NCBI RefSeq assembly: GCF_022549785.1
Contig: NZ_JAKZGO010000002.1
Span: 301,547 to 365,546 of the forward strand
Length of the DNA stretch: 64,000 nucleotides
Reading direction: 5' to 3'
From: Belliella alkalica
GTDB lineage: Bacteria > Bacteroidota > Bacteroidia > Cytophagales > Cyclobacteriaceae
Of the stretch, positions 18,494-27,504 are shown piece after piece. The notes beneath the pieces are model-generated. The model was not told the origin of the DNA and did no database searches. It was given only the letters and a program-made list of their open reading frames with translations. A program made the position numbers and the translations under genes. The first letter of the stretch is position 1; each line of letters opens with the position of its first letter.

Positions 18494-18655
18494 TGGCATG
18501 GATCCTAAGCAATGTATGCGAAATTGCTGAAAGACGTTTGAAGAGATAGTTTAGTTATTGAATAATGGTTTGGTTGATTGGGCAGGGGTTGCTTTCGAAA
18601 TCAGCAAACTTTCAGATATCAAAGCTAAATCCAATGGTGAATAAATTAAACAATA

Positions 18656-19363
18656 ATGAAAATACCCAATATTCACGGATATATTGACAGAAGAATATTA
18701 ATTAACTTTACAGCTGATCCAAAAGTGGTAGAGAAGATTGTTCCTTTCCCTTTTAGACCTAAACTTTACAAGGAAAAGGCTATCATTGGAATTTGTTTAA
18801 TCCGACTTAAGAATATAAAACCAAAAGGGCTTCCAGACTTTATTGGGGTTAACTCTGAAAATGGTGCTCATAGAATAGCTGTAGAGTGGGAGGAGTTGGG
18901 AAAGATAAAATCAGGAGTTTATATTCCTCGAAGAGACACTTCATTAAAACTAAATACGCTTGTTGGCGGAAGGATATTTCCAGGGAAACATTATCACGCA
19001 GAATTCAATGTTGAGGAAAATATGGGGAATTATCATATTGACTTTAAAAGCTCTGACAATACCGAAGTTTTAATTGAAGCTTCAGAATCAAAGGTATTTA
19101 GTGATAAATCAATTTTTGAAACACTGAGTAATGCTTCTGACTTTTTTGAAGTTGGAGACCTTGGTTTTTCGCCAAAGAAAGATAAATTTGAAGGACTGAG
19201 ACTGAAAGTTTATAATTGGGAAGTTCGACCACTTGAGGTTCAGAATTTTAAATCAAGCTTTTTGGATAATGAAAAAATTTTCCCAAAAGACTCTGTGAAA
19301 TTCGACAATGCGTTAGTAATGACTAGTATTGAGCATGAGTGGATTAGCCAAAAATTCAAATAG
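18656..19363 (+). CDS. DUF2071 / acetoacetate-decarboxylase-like protein
   Basis: A 235-residue cytoplasmic protein. The arrangement NFTADPKVVEKIVPFPFRPK..., then SENGAHRIAVEW, GVYIPRRDTSLKLN and a C-terminal VYNWEVRPLEV strand fits the DUF2071 family, which shares the acetoacetate decarboxylase fold. No catalytic Lys could be assigned, and members of this group are mostly uncharacterised. It follows 162 nt of mostly noncoding sequence and precedes a small membrane protein. Family assignment is by recollection of the pattern and is moderately sure. Confidence 0.55.
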   Translation: MKIPNIHGYIDRRILINFTADPKVVEKIVPFPFRPKLYKEKAIIGICLIRLKNIKPKGLPDFIGVNSENGAHRIAVEWEELGKIKSGVYIPRRDTSLKLNTLVGGRIFPGKHYHAEFNVEENMGNYHIDFKSSDNTEVLIEASESKVFSDKSIFETLSNASDFFEVGDLGFSPKKDKFEGLRLKVYNWEVRPLEVQNFKSSFLDNEKIFPKDSVKFDNALVMTSIEHEWISQKFK

Positions 19364-19408
19364 AGTTAACTATTTTAATCTCGAAAAATCAAGAGGCAAA
19401 TAAATATC

Positions 19409-19879
19409 ATGGAAAGTAATAAGAATTACCATTATTTTTTTAAGTATGTATTCCTTGGAGCAGGATTTATTCTGTTGAAAACATCTTTTGTTTCTTGGTT
19501 TTTTCCACAATTGATACGGATGAATGGTGAGCAATTGTCTCAGGATTTATTTGTAACTGTTGTTTTTGGATTGATTGGGTTCGCAATGATTCTAATATTT
19601 TTAACTATTAAGGATAAATTCGTTATGGCAAGATTAGGTAGTCAAACAGTGACCTTAAAGAAGAGTGATTGGGAATTGAAAACAAATTGGATGGATGTAG
19701 AGTCTATCTCCTTAATTCAGTTTGTCTATCCGCCTTTGTATAAGATAAAAGTTAAAGGAAGCGAAGAAACCTATTGGTTTAATACAGAAAGTCAGTTCAT
19801 GAAATTTGGAGGTGTAATCAATGACTTGAGCGAGATGGGAGATTTGGTTAAAAAAAAGAAAAGAGAGTTGGGGATATAG
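19409..19879 (+). CDS. Small two-pass membrane protein of unknown function
   Basis: A 156-residue protein with two membrane segments (about 9-31 and 43-66: YVFLGAGFILLKTSFVSWFF and VVFGLIGFAMILIFLTI) and a soluble C-terminal part that resembles a PH-like beta domain (VTLKKSDWELKTNWMDVES...). It starts 45 nt after the DUF2071 gene and probably shares its transcript. The C-terminus is lysine-rich. I do not recognise the family. Confidence 0.65.
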   Translation: MESNKNYHYFFKYVFLGAGFILLKTSFVSWFFPQLIRMNGEQLSQDLFVTVVFGLIGFAMILIFLTIKDKFVMARLGSQTVTLKKSDWELKTNWMDVESISLIQFVYPPLYKIKVKGSEETYWFNTESQFMKFGGVINDLSEMGDLVKKKKRELGI

Positions 19880-20094
19880 TAATCTAAATTTAATCTTATG
19901 GCTGGACTAATTGGTATTAGCCATTCGGATTTTTTCATTTTGAATTTGAAATTTCGATTATTTTGAACAGCGAAATTCCTTTTTATTGATAATAGGGTTT
20001 ATGTTAAGTTTAGACAAATTCTTTTCTTTTGATGAAGAATGACTAAAAGTAATTAAATAAAAAAACCTCTTTTATTCTTCGCAGTTATATCATC

Positions 20095-20802
20095 CTAAAA
20101 CTCCATCCCTCTCACTACTTCCACAAGACCCTCTGCCCAATGCCTGTAGATCATTCCACTTGGATGGAGATTGTCTGAGACTACTGACTCAGGTTTCATT
20201 CCGTGGATTCTATAGTGCTCAGTGATGTCAATATAGGCGATTCCAATTTCATTACAAATAGCTTTTTTTGCTTGGTTGTAAAGGTCTATTTCTTGAGCTA
20301 CTTTATCCTTGTCAGCGCTTTTATCTGCAGCAAAAGGAGTGACACCCCAATCTGGAATAGAAATAACTACCACATGATTTTTATCTCCTTTTGCAAATTG
20401 AATCGCTTTTTGAAGTAAGTCTGTAAATTCTTCCCTATAATTATCAATGGTCCTTCCTCTATATTGATTGTTGACTCCGATAAGAAGCGTGACCAAATCA
20501 AATGTTTGACCTTCAATACTTGCATCTTTTATACCTTTTGCCAATTCATCAGTTGTCCAACCTGTTTTTGCAATGATTTTGGGATTGTCAAACAGAAGTT
20601 TGTCATTAGAAAGTATCTTTATGGCTTGATTTGGATAGCGATCCGCTACATCAACACCTTCACCAATTGTATAAGAATCACCCAATGCTAGGTAAGTAAG
20701 TTGCTTGTCCATAGAAGAGTTTTTTGTTGGGGTATTTACTGCCGAACAGCCAAATTGAAAGAGAATCAGTGTAATTATCAGGAAATATGGGATATTTTTC
20801 AT
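20095..20802 (-). CDS. SGNH/GDSL-type hydrolase lipoprotein
   Basis: A 235-residue lipoprotein (lipobox LFQFGC, Cys19). The SGNH blocks are visible: block I LALGDSYTIGEG (Ser about 43), block II residue Gly in KTGWTT, block III GVNNQYRG (Asn), and block V DNLHPSG (Asp/His). It is an esterase or acetyl-hydrolase on the periplasmic face. Its ATG lies 1 nt after the stop of the S66 carboxypeptidase gene, so both are in one operon, which suggests cell-wall material as the substrate, for example O-acetylated muropeptides. That is inference. Confidence 0.85.
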   Translation of the reverse strand: MKNIPYFLIITLILFQFGCSAVNTPTKNSSMDKQLTYLALGDSYTIGEGVDVADRYPNQAIKILSNDKLLFDNPKIIAKTGWTTDELAKGIKDASIEGQTFDLVTLLIGVNNQYRGRTIDNYREEFTDLLQKAIQFAKGDKNHVVVISIPDWGVTPFAADKSADKDKVAQEIDLYNQAKKAICNEIGIAYIDITEHYRIHGMKPESVVSDNLHPSGMIYRHWAEGLVEVVRGMEF

Positions 20803-20803
20803 C

Positions 20804-21847
20804 TTATCCGAATATTGGTTCTAAGAGCGAAATCGTCCCTTGATCAGCGTCTAGTGATACTTTTGCACCTACTGGTACTATAAATTGCTTAGGAATATGA
20901 CCGATCATGGCACCTTTGTATGCAGGAACACCCAGAGGAAGAATATAATCATCCAAAACATCATCCAAAGTAAGCGATCCATATCCGCCCGACGGCGTAC
21001 AATCTGTGCATTGACCAAATACAAAACCTTTGATTTGTTCCAATGTGCCATTGAGCTTTAAGGTACTAAACATGCGGTCAATCTTGTATGGATCTTCACT
21101 GATATCTTCTAAAAACAAGATGCTATCTCTGAAATCGGGTAGGTAAGGGGTTCCTGAAAGTGCTGTCAAAACGGTCAAGTTTCCACCAAGAATTCTGCCT
21201 TCTACTTTTCCAGAAATCATAGGAATTGTTCTGTTTGCTTTCACCACCAAATCGTCGCTTTTGACAACTTCATTTTGAAAAGTTACTTTTTCTTGATTGA
21301 AGAAAACATTTTCAAATTGCTGAACATTGAAATTGTTCCAGCTTCCAGTTCCATTTGGCCCATGGAATGTGATCAGCCCCGTTTTGGCATGAATGGCAAG
21401 ATGAAGCGCTGTAATATCCGAATATCCCAAAAGCGGTTTTGGGTTTTGTCTGATCATTTCGTAATCGATCATTGGGAGAATTCTTGCTGCTCCAGACCCA
21501 CCTCTGATACAAATAATTGCCTTTACCTCCTTATCTGCAAACATGCTGTTTAGATCTCCCGCTCTTTCTTCATCCGTCCCAGCAAGGTGACCTCTTCTGT
21601 TTTTAAGGTTTTCGCCCAATTTTACTTTTAACCCGAGAGCTTCCAACGCTTCCTGTGCAAACATAAATTGTATCCTTTCAGCTGTTGCAGCTGATGGGCT
21701 GATTAAACCAACTGTATCACCTTTCTTGATTGGTTTGGGAAGAAGTAAATTTTCATTTAAGAAACTTGTATTTTTCTCTGTCAAAGAAAGAAAAGGAAAA
21801 GCCCCAAGTGAAAGACCCAACGATTTGATAAAATTTCTCTTGTTCAT
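20804..21847 (-). CDS. LD-carboxypeptidase (peptidase S66, LdcA/MccF-type)
   Basis: A 347-residue serine peptidase that cleaves the L,D bond of tetrapeptide stems during peptidoglycan turnover. The catalytic Ser is in CIRGGSGAARILP, the Glu in LFLEDISEDPYKIDRMF and the His in GHIPKQF. Unlike cytoplasmic E. coli LdcA it starts with a Tat-like export sequence (KRNFIKSLGLSLGAFPFLSL), so it should act in the periplasm. It is followed after one nucleotide by the SGNH lipoprotein gene. Family assignment is sure; the Tat route is likely but weak (one Arg). Confidence 0.9.
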   Translation of the reverse strand: MNKRNFIKSLGLSLGAFPFLSLTEKNTSFLNENLLLPKPIKKGDTVGLISPSAATAERIQFMFAQEALEALGLKVKLGENLKNRRGHLAGTDEERAGDLNSMFADKEVKAIICIRGGSGAARILPMIDYEMIRQNPKPLLGYSDITALHLAIHAKTGLITFHGPNGTGSWNNFNVQQFENVFFNQEKVTFQNEVVKSDDLVVKANRTIPMISGKVEGRILGGNLTVLTALSGTPYLPDFRDSILFLEDISEDPYKIDRMFSTLKLNGTLEQIKGFVFGQCTDCTPSGGYGSLTLDDVLDDYILPLGVPAYKGAMIGHIPKQFIVPVGAKVSLDADQGTISLLEPIFG

Positions 21848-21862
21848 AAAAATGTATTTTAT

Positions 21863-22240
21863 TTTAAATGATTATTCGCAATCATGCCATTAATCAATTA
21901 CACGATTGTTTTTTGGCAAACTGATACTAATAGATATTGGATATTTATTGATATTGGTTCGAAATCACAGGTTAATTCAATTATTTAGATTCTATTGGTA
22001 TGAAAACGGCTAAAGATATTATTAAACCTATTTAACCAATCACCAAATAATTAAATATGATTATCCGCAATGACATCAGTGGGTGAATTTCCCAATAAAA
22101 TCATGCTGATAATCGTTATTTACGCCACGGCGCACATGGGTTCTAGGTTGATTAGTTATTAGTGTATCAATTGACTTAAAATATATCAATTTACTTGGCT
22201 ACCGGTAAGAAAACGGACATAGATATAATTAAATAACCAA
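21863..22240. repeat. Diverged direct duplication in the S66-dacB gap
   Basis: Two related halves: GATTATTCGCAA at 21871 matches GATTATCCGCAA at 22059, and GGTATGAAAACGGC at 21998 matches GGTAAGAAAACGG at 22204, with periods of 188-206 nt. A third relative lies at 47735-47830. The sequence is rich in GATATT words and no gene is apparent. Confidence 0.6.
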
Positions 22241-22249
22241 CCTACCTTC

Positions 22250-22413
22250 CCCCACAAGCACCCAATCCCTCAATAACTTAATCCCCTAATTTCCCAATCT
22301 CCCAGTAACCTAATCACTCAATCCACTAATCCTCCAATCACCTAATCATTAATCACCAATCCCCCAATAACTTATTTCCACTCCCTAAACTTTAGACTGC
22401 TGACAATAAACTA
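22250..22413 (-). repeat. Stop-anchored degenerate word repeat after dacB
   Basis: Read on the minus (dacB sense) strand, the tract begins about 35 nt past the dacB stop and runs as words such as GGGGGATTGGTGATTAATG, ATTAGGTGATTGGAGG, ATTAGTGGATTGAGTG, GGGGATTAAGTTATTGAGG. It is low-complexity, purine-rich, and full of TTAG/TTGA/TTAA stops. This is the longest such tail in the window. Confidence 0.7.
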
Positions 22414-23724
22414 ATAGTTATCCCTTATAAAGACCAAAACTTTTTCCATTTCGGTCCTTATCTCGCTGGCTTTGTTCAAGTAGTTGTTGTTGTAAAAGGC
22501 AAAAGCATAGTATCTGTTTGTTTTTGACTTGATGATTCCAACTAAAGCGTGGTTGTTGCTCAAAGTGCCGGTTTTCGCAAATACATATGGAGTTGGAGCT
22601 TTGTAATTGTTTTTCAAAGTTCCGTTGATTCCTCCTTGTGGGAGTAAACTCAGCAGTTGATCTCTTGGTATGGCTTTGTCAATTTTTTCAACCAATCTCA
22701 CCATGCTTCTTGGAGTGAAAAGATTGTGGCGAGATAGCCCAGATCCATCTACCCATTTTGGTTCGTCAGGAAGATCTGTCAGATATGTCTTTTGAATATA
22801 TTCTATTGTTTTTTCATTGTTGAGTTCTCCAAAAAGCTCGTCAGAAACCATCAAAAGAATCTGCTCAGCAATAAAATTATCACTTTCCTGAAGCATCTCT
22901 TTTTGCAGTGGCCTCAAAGATCCACCACTGAAAACCTTGCTGTTGGTCGGTAGGGGAGTGTCAACCAATTCCACTGGTTTTTGAAGTATATTTCTCAACA
23001 GAGAAACGCTCACTTCCGGTGAAGTGACAAAAGGGACAGTAGGTGCTGGGTGAGTGAATGTTTTTGGATTATAATAGAATGTGTTGCTATGAAAATCTCT
23101 TCTAACTGAATTGAAACTGGATTTTTCATTTGTCAGCAATTTTGAGAAATCAGCGATATTACCAATTGGGGATTTGTTGACATTTTTGAAAGTGACGACA
23201 TTTCCATAAATAGGAAAGGGTGATCTTTCGGCCGAATAGGCATAATTATAATCATCCCATTCCCAACCATATCCAAATGGAGTATCTTTCCAATTGGCAT
23301 CTGAAAAGTGAATTTTACTGTATGGCTTCAAAAATTCTTCGATTTTAGGCTGCGGAAGTATATCGTATTTCCAAGAAGGATCGCCAGAACCCCAAATTGT
23401 AATTTCGTTGCCATTGGTGACATAGCGAAAGGTATTCGTTTTGTTATTCAACACCATCAGCGAAGCATAGAATGTAAATAGCTTTGTAGTGGAAGCAGGA
23501 ATGAAATTCATGTGGCTGTTTCTTTCATAATGCACCCATTGACTATCCAAATCATACAGCATGAAGCCACTGTGATGGTTGTCAAAAAAAGAATTGGGAC
23601 CCAATAGTTGATGTAGCCTTTCGTAGCGATTGCTTAAACTATCTTCCAAATGCCCGTATTGTGCCGAGCTTTCGAAATTGAAACTAAAGAGAAAAAGAAT
23701 GATTAAAAAAGGAGTTCTTAACAT
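22411..23724 (-). CDS. dacB: D-alanyl-D-alanine carboxypeptidase/endopeptidase (PBP4, peptidase S13)
   Basis: A 437-residue penicillin-binding protein of the S13 class. It has a signal peptide (about 1-21), the active-site motif STTK at residues 78-81 (IPASTTKLF), the SxN motif SDN in ESDNFIAEQILL, and KTG in VFAKTGTLSNNH. It trims D-Ala from pentapeptides and may cut cross-links in the periplasm. Its ATG is 6 nt beyond the DUF423 stop, so the two genes are co-transcribed. A long low-complexity tail follows the stop. Confidence 0.92.
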   Translation of the reverse strand: MLRTPFLIILFLFSFNFESSAQYGHLEDSLSNRYERLHQLLGPNSFFDNHHSGFMLYDLDSQWVHYERNSHMNFIPASTTKLFTFYASLMVLNNKTNTFRYVTNGNEITIWGSGDPSWKYDILPQPKIEEFLKPYSKIHFSDANWKDTPFGYGWEWDDYNYAYSAERSPFPIYGNVVTFKNVNKSPIGNIADFSKLLTNEKSSFNSVRRDFHSNTFYYNPKTFTHPAPTVPFVTSPEVSVSLLRNILQKPVELVDTPLPTNSKVFSGGSLRPLQKEMLQESDNFIAEQILLMVSDELFGELNNEKTIEYIQKTYLTDLPDEPKWVDGSGLSRHNLFTPRSMVRLVEKIDKAIPRDQLLSLLPQGGINGTLKNNYKAPTPYVFAKTGTLSNNHALVGIIKSKTNRYYAFAFYNNNYLNKASEIRTEMEKVLVFIRDNY

Positions 23725-23730
23725 ATTGAT

Positions 23731-24114
23731 TTATTGATTTATAGACCTTGCTCCCAAAAATAGGAAAATCCATCCTAATATAAATGCCACACCACCCAGA
23801 GGAGTGACGGCACCAAGCCAAGTAATTCCTGTAAGTGAAAGGAAGTACAATGATCCAGAAAAGATAACTATTCCAATCAAAAATAAGAATGCTGCTGAGC
23901 TAAAATATTTTGCTTTTGGAAAATTAATGATCAATATGCCAACGATAGCCATGGCAATGGAATGATAGAAATGATATTTTACACCAGTTTCAAAAGTATC
24001 TATTCGACCATTTTTTGTAAGGATTTCCTCCAAGCCGTGTGCTCCAAAAGCACCAATCCCCACTGCCAATGCTCCAAATATTGCCGCGAGTTGTATGTAT
24101 TTTGTGTTTTTCAT
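23731..24114 (-). CDS. DUF423 small inner-membrane protein
   Basis: A 127-residue protein with four membrane segments, matching the DUF423 (YgdD-like) family: the N-terminal AAIFGALAVGIGAFGAHGLEE and YHFYHSIAMAIVGIL, and the C-terminal PLGGVAFILGWIFLFLGA are hallmark regions. Function unknown. It is upstream of dacB in the same orientation, only 6 nt away. The ATG at 24114 is the obvious start. Confidence 0.9.
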   Translation of the reverse strand: MKNTKYIQLAAIFGALAVGIGAFGAHGLEEILTKNGRIDTFETGVKYHFYHSIAMAIVGILIINFPKAKYFSSAAFLFLIGIVIFSGSLYFLSLTGITWLGAVTPLGGVAFILGWIFLFLGARSINQ

Positions 24115-24312
24115 TTTTCAATAAGTTGTAATGTTTGAATGCTGTAAAGTTGGAAGGAAAGAGATTTTGTGTTGTTCAAGTTTTTTTATCTGTGGATTTT
24201 TTCAACTGTATAAAGTACGTTGTACCAAGTTCCGAGAAGTTCACATCTGTCACATTCTGGTTTCATTGATGCTTTTTTTATATTTACATCTTTATTTTAG
24301 AGGATAGTCATT

Positions 24313-24443
24313 TCGATGGAAGGAGAAATCTCATACTGAATTTCATACCCCAACTTCAACTTTCCAGTTTCAAATAGGGACGAGACCTCCCCGCAATTCT
24401 GCGGGGCAAGCTTCTTCCGAATGCTTTCGGGATCGAGGTGACT
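24313..24443. repeat. Dispersed repeat (GGAGAAATCTC ... CGAGGTGAC family), copy 1
   Basis: Runs from the TCATTTCGATGGAAGGAG region to GGGATCGAGGTGACTTAG, with an internal hairpin CCCCGCAATTCTGCGGGG at 24389-24406. A second copy is at 46490-46600. Such sequences are recurrent intergenic repeats in Bacteroidota. With the tail at 24447-24497 it accounts for most of the 24115-24494 gap. Confidence 0.75.
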
Positions 24444-24446
24444 TAG

Positions 24447-24500
24447 TCCTGTCTTGAATCTCGCTTCTCGCGTCTAATATCTCACTTCTCACATCTAGCT
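24447..24500 (-). repeat. Stop-anchored degenerate word repeat after the YggS gene
   Basis: On the minus (sense) strand it begins with the last codons AGAAGC TAG and continues as ATGTGAGAAGTGAGATATTA, then GACGCGAGAAGCGAGATTC. In-frame extra stops lie at codons +2 and +7. Confidence 0.7.
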
Positions 24501-25163
24501 TCTTCCTCCAAAGATCGCCGAACCGATCCTCACCATAGTGCTTCCTTCTTCTTGGGCAATAAGGTAGTCCCCAGACATTCCCATAGAGATTTCTTTCAGG
24601 TCAAAATTTGCTGGCAATTTAGTGGTCTTTAAATTACCATATAGGGATTTTAGACCTTTAAATTCATTTCTGATGATTTCTTCTTTTTCTGTAAATGTGG
24701 CCATACCCATCAAACCTATTACTTTGATGTTTTGAAGGGTGTTGATTTCTTCGCTTGAAAGCATTTCATCCAGCTCTTTTTCGTCAAATCCAAATTTGTT
24801 TTCTTCTTTGGCTATATGGATTTGAATCAGGCAATCTATCGTTCTTTCCGCTTTTTTTGCTTGCTTGTTGATTTCTTTGAGTAACTTAAATGAGTCCACT
24901 CCATGAATCAAATGTACGAAAGGTGCGATATATTTGACTTTGTTGCGTTGCAAATGACCAATCATATGCCATCGTGTATCTTCTGGCATTTGCGGATATT
25001 TATCAGTCAATTCTTGAACTTTGTTCTCACCAAAATCCCTAACCCCAGCGTCATAGGCTTCTTTCAGATCTTCGATCGGTTTGGTCTTACTCACTGCTAC
25101 GAGAAGGCATTCTGTATTCGAAAATGTTTTTTTTATTACAATTAAGTTTTCTTTTATACTCAT
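24495..25163 (-). CDS. YggS/PLPBP-family pyridoxal-phosphate-binding protein
   Basis: A 222-residue PLP homeostasis protein with the alanine-racemase-type barrel. The PLP Lys is in LLVAVSKTKP (about 26), GENKVQEL, RWHMIGHLQRNK and the C-terminal MGMSGDYLIAQEEGSTMVRI are family signatures. It keeps B6 vitamers and amino-acid pools balanced and has no known catalytic activity. It is transcribed alone and is divergent from the GH3 gene. The stop codon is part of a word-repeat tail. Confidence 0.93.
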   Translation of the reverse strand: MSIKENLIVIKKTFSNTECLLVAVSKTKPIEDLKEAYDAGVRDFGENKVQELTDKYPQMPEDTRWHMIGHLQRNKVKYIAPFVHLIHGVDSFKLLKEINKQAKKAERTIDCLIQIHIAKEENKFGFDEKELDEMLSSEEINTLQNIKVIGLMGMATFTEKEEIIRNEFKGLKSLYGNLKTTKLPANFDLKEISMGMSGDYLIAQEEGSTMVRIGSAIFGGRS

Positions 25164-25266
25164 TACTTTAATTTTGACAATTATTTACTTTTAACCCAAA
25201 TTTGGTTTTAGCGTTAGAAAGAGAAATTTTGATGCATTAACCCAATTTTAACCACTAAACAAAGAT

Positions 25267-26817
25267 ATGGCTATATTAGGTACATTACTAAAAAAAGGGA
25301 TCAGATTAAGGGAATCTCTTGAACAAGAGGGAAGCACTCCCATAGAGCTCCAAAAGCAAACATTGCAAAAACTCCTGATCAAATCAGCCAAAACTGAAAT
25401 TGGAAAAAAGTATGGTTTTGGGGAAATTTTGAAGAGTTTCAAGAAGGAGAGCCAAGAGTTCTACTCAAGTTTTTCCAATAGTGTACCGATTTACGATTAT
25501 GAAAAAATATACAATGAATGGTGGCATAAATTAAAAAATGGAGAGAAAAATGTGACTTGGCCTGGCTTTATCAGGTATTTTGCATTGAGTTCGGGTACTT
25601 CTGGGGCTAGTTCGAAGTTTATACCAATTTCGAAAGATATGGTCAAAGCCATCAGAAAGACTGGGGTGAGACAAATTTTGACACTTTCCAAATATGATCT
25701 TCCCGATAATCTTTACACTAAAGGAATTCTGATGCTAGGTGGAAGTACCGATTTGGAGTTTAATGGTACATACTTCGCAGGAGATCTGAGTGGGATTACC
25801 ACTGGAAGATTGCCTATTTGGTTTCAAAGATTCTACAAGCCAGGAAAAATGATCGCCAGAAACAAGGATTGGGGTCAAAAACTCGATCAGATTGTACAGA
25901 ATGCACCAAAATGGGATATTGGGATCATTGTGGGAGTTCCTGCTTGGCTACAAATCCTTATGGAAAAGATCATCGCGAAATATGAGCTAAAGACCATTCA
26001 TGATATCTGGCCAAACTTGCAGATTTTCGTTCATGGAGGAGTTTCTTTTCAACCATATCAAAAAGGTTTTGAAAAGCTGTTGGCCAAACCATTGATTTAT
26101 ATGGAAACCTATTTGGCATCGGAAGGTTTTATGGCTTTTCAGGCTCTTCCGGATAGGAAATCAATGCGTTTGGTATTGAATACAGGGATTTTCCACGAAT
26201 TTATTCCTTTTAATGATCAAAATTTTGATGCCAATGGAGAAGTGAGAGAGAATGCCCAGACATTGAATGTAGATCAAATTGAAGAAGGAAAGGAATATGC
26301 ACTGTTGATCAGTACATGTGCTGGAGCTTGGAGATATTTGATTGGCGATGTGATCAAATTTGTATCCAAAGAGGAAAGCGAAATCATCATTACTGGACGA
26401 ACCAAACATTTTTTAAGTCTTTGTGGGGAGCATTTGTCAGTAGATAATATGAACAAAGCCGTGAATCTATTGGAAGATGAATTTGATATTGATATCAGGG
26501 AGTTCACAGTTCTTGGGAAGCCGCATGGAAGTCTGTTTGCCCATCATTGGTATTTTGGGACAGAAGACAAGGTTGATCTCGAGCTTTTGAAAGTGAAGTT
26601 AGATGAAGTTCTCAGTATGCTCAATGACGATTATGCTGTGGAGAGAAAGCATGCATTGAAGGATGTCAAGGTAAATTTGATTTCTCCTTCATTATTTTAT
26701 GCATGGTTGAAGTCCGAAGGAAAAGAAGGAGGACAAAATAAATTCCCTCGTGTGCTCAAAGGTGATAAGATGACATCTTGGTTACATTTTTTGGAAGAAC
26801 AAAATAGCGATCGATGA
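25267..26817 (+). CDS. GH3-family acyl-acid amido synthetase
   Basis: A 516-residue adenylating enzyme of the GH3 (auxin-responsive promoter) family. Plant members join jasmonate, indole acetate or benzoates to amino acids via an acyl-AMP. The ATP motif is SSGTSGASSKFIPIS (about 109-123); other blocks are YMETYLASEGF, CAGAWRYLIGDVIKF and ITGRTKHFLSLCGEHLS. It ends in a TGA that overlaps the ATG of a LysE-family exporter (ATGA), so the two proteins are made together. Neither the acid nor the amine substrate is known for bacterial forms. Confidence 0.88.
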   Translation: MAILGTLLKKGIRLRESLEQEGSTPIELQKQTLQKLLIKSAKTEIGKKYGFGEILKSFKKESQEFYSSFSNSVPIYDYEKIYNEWWHKLKNGEKNVTWPGFIRYFALSSGTSGASSKFIPISKDMVKAIRKTGVRQILTLSKYDLPDNLYTKGILMLGGSTDLEFNGTYFAGDLSGITTGRLPIWFQRFYKPGKMIARNKDWGQKLDQIVQNAPKWDIGIIVGVPAWLQILMEKIIAKYELKTIHDIWPNLQIFVHGGVSFQPYQKGFEKLLAKPLIYMETYLASEGFMAFQALPDRKSMRLVLNTGIFHEFIPFNDQNFDANGEVRENAQTLNVDQIEEGKEYALLISTCAGAWRYLIGDVIKFVSKEESEIIITGRTKHFLSLCGEHLSVDNMNKAVNLLEDEFDIDIREFTVLGKPHGSLFAHHWYFGTEDKVDLELLKVKLDEVLSMLNDDYAVERKHALKDVKVNLISPSLFYAWLKSEGKEGGQNKFPRVLKGDKMTSWLHFLEEQNSDR

Positions 26818-27458
26818 GTATTCAAGCATTGTTGGAAGGTGTCAGCATGGGCTTGTTATTGTCTGCGATGATAGGCCCGGTGTTTTTTACCTTGATCCAG
26901 AATTCTATTCAGAATGGTTTTAGAAATACAGCTGTTTTGGCATTAGGGATTTTGCTCAGCGATTTGGTATATGTCTTGGCCACTTTTTTCAGTGTAAGTT
27001 TGTTTGCCGAAAATCCATACTTTGAAGTAATATTGGGATATGCGGGAGCATCGGTATTGATTGGGTTTGGGATAGTTACTTTTTTCAAGAAAGTAGTGCA
27101 AAGGCCAAATACTGGAGGAATAATTATCACTAAACCCAAGAAAAGAACTGCTTTTATGAAAGGCTTTAGCATCAATGGGATCAACCCATTTGTGTTGCTT
27201 TTCTGGATTTCGATAGCTGGAGTGGTCAACCTCAAGGATTCATTTGCAGATATTGATGTCTTCCTGTATTACTTCGGGATTTTATTCGTAGTTTTTGGTA
27301 TTGATCTGCTCAAAGCCTTTGTTGCCAAGCAACTTAAACCTTTTGTTACTGAAAAATTCATGGTCAATATGAATAGGGTAGTAGCTGTGATTTTGGTGAT
27401 TTTCGGATCAAGATTAATTTTATTTGCTTACGAAAAGCAAGTGCTTTTGGGAGGTTGA
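26814..27458 (+). CDS. LysE-family amino-acid/metabolite exporter
   Basis: A 214-residue membrane protein with six hydrophobic segments and the LysE/RhtB signature near the N-terminus (GLLLSAMIGPVFFTLIQNSI, about 13-32). Such proteins export amino acids or related small molecules. It overlaps the GH3 gene by four bases (ATGA), a strong sign of coupled translation, so its cargo may be the GH3 product; this is inference. The following gene starts 46 nt downstream. Confidence 0.88.
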   Translation: MSIQALLEGVSMGLLLSAMIGPVFFTLIQNSIQNGFRNTAVLALGILLSDLVYVLATFFSVSLFAENPYFEVILGYAGASVLIGFGIVTFFKKVVQRPNTGGIIITKPKKRTAFMKGFSINGINPFVLLFWISIAGVVNLKDSFADIDVFLYYFGILFVVFGIDLLKAFVAKQLKPFVTEKFMVNMNRVVAVILVIFGSRLILFAYEKQVLLGG

Positions 27459-27504
27459 TTTCAAACAATTTTCTACCAAAGTACTTTACAAAATAAAAAA
27501 CGCT

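Noticed and set aside
18558-18644. 28-codon open frame with TTG start, MNNGLVDWAGVAFEISK...
   Set aside because: It reads like a protein fragment but has no ATG, no family match I know, and lies in a noncoding gap; it might be a gene remnant, but the support is too weak.
22250-22400. Telomere-like or satellite DNA
   Set aside because: Words vary and the tract is short and tied to the dacB stop; no head-to-tail array of a fixed unit.
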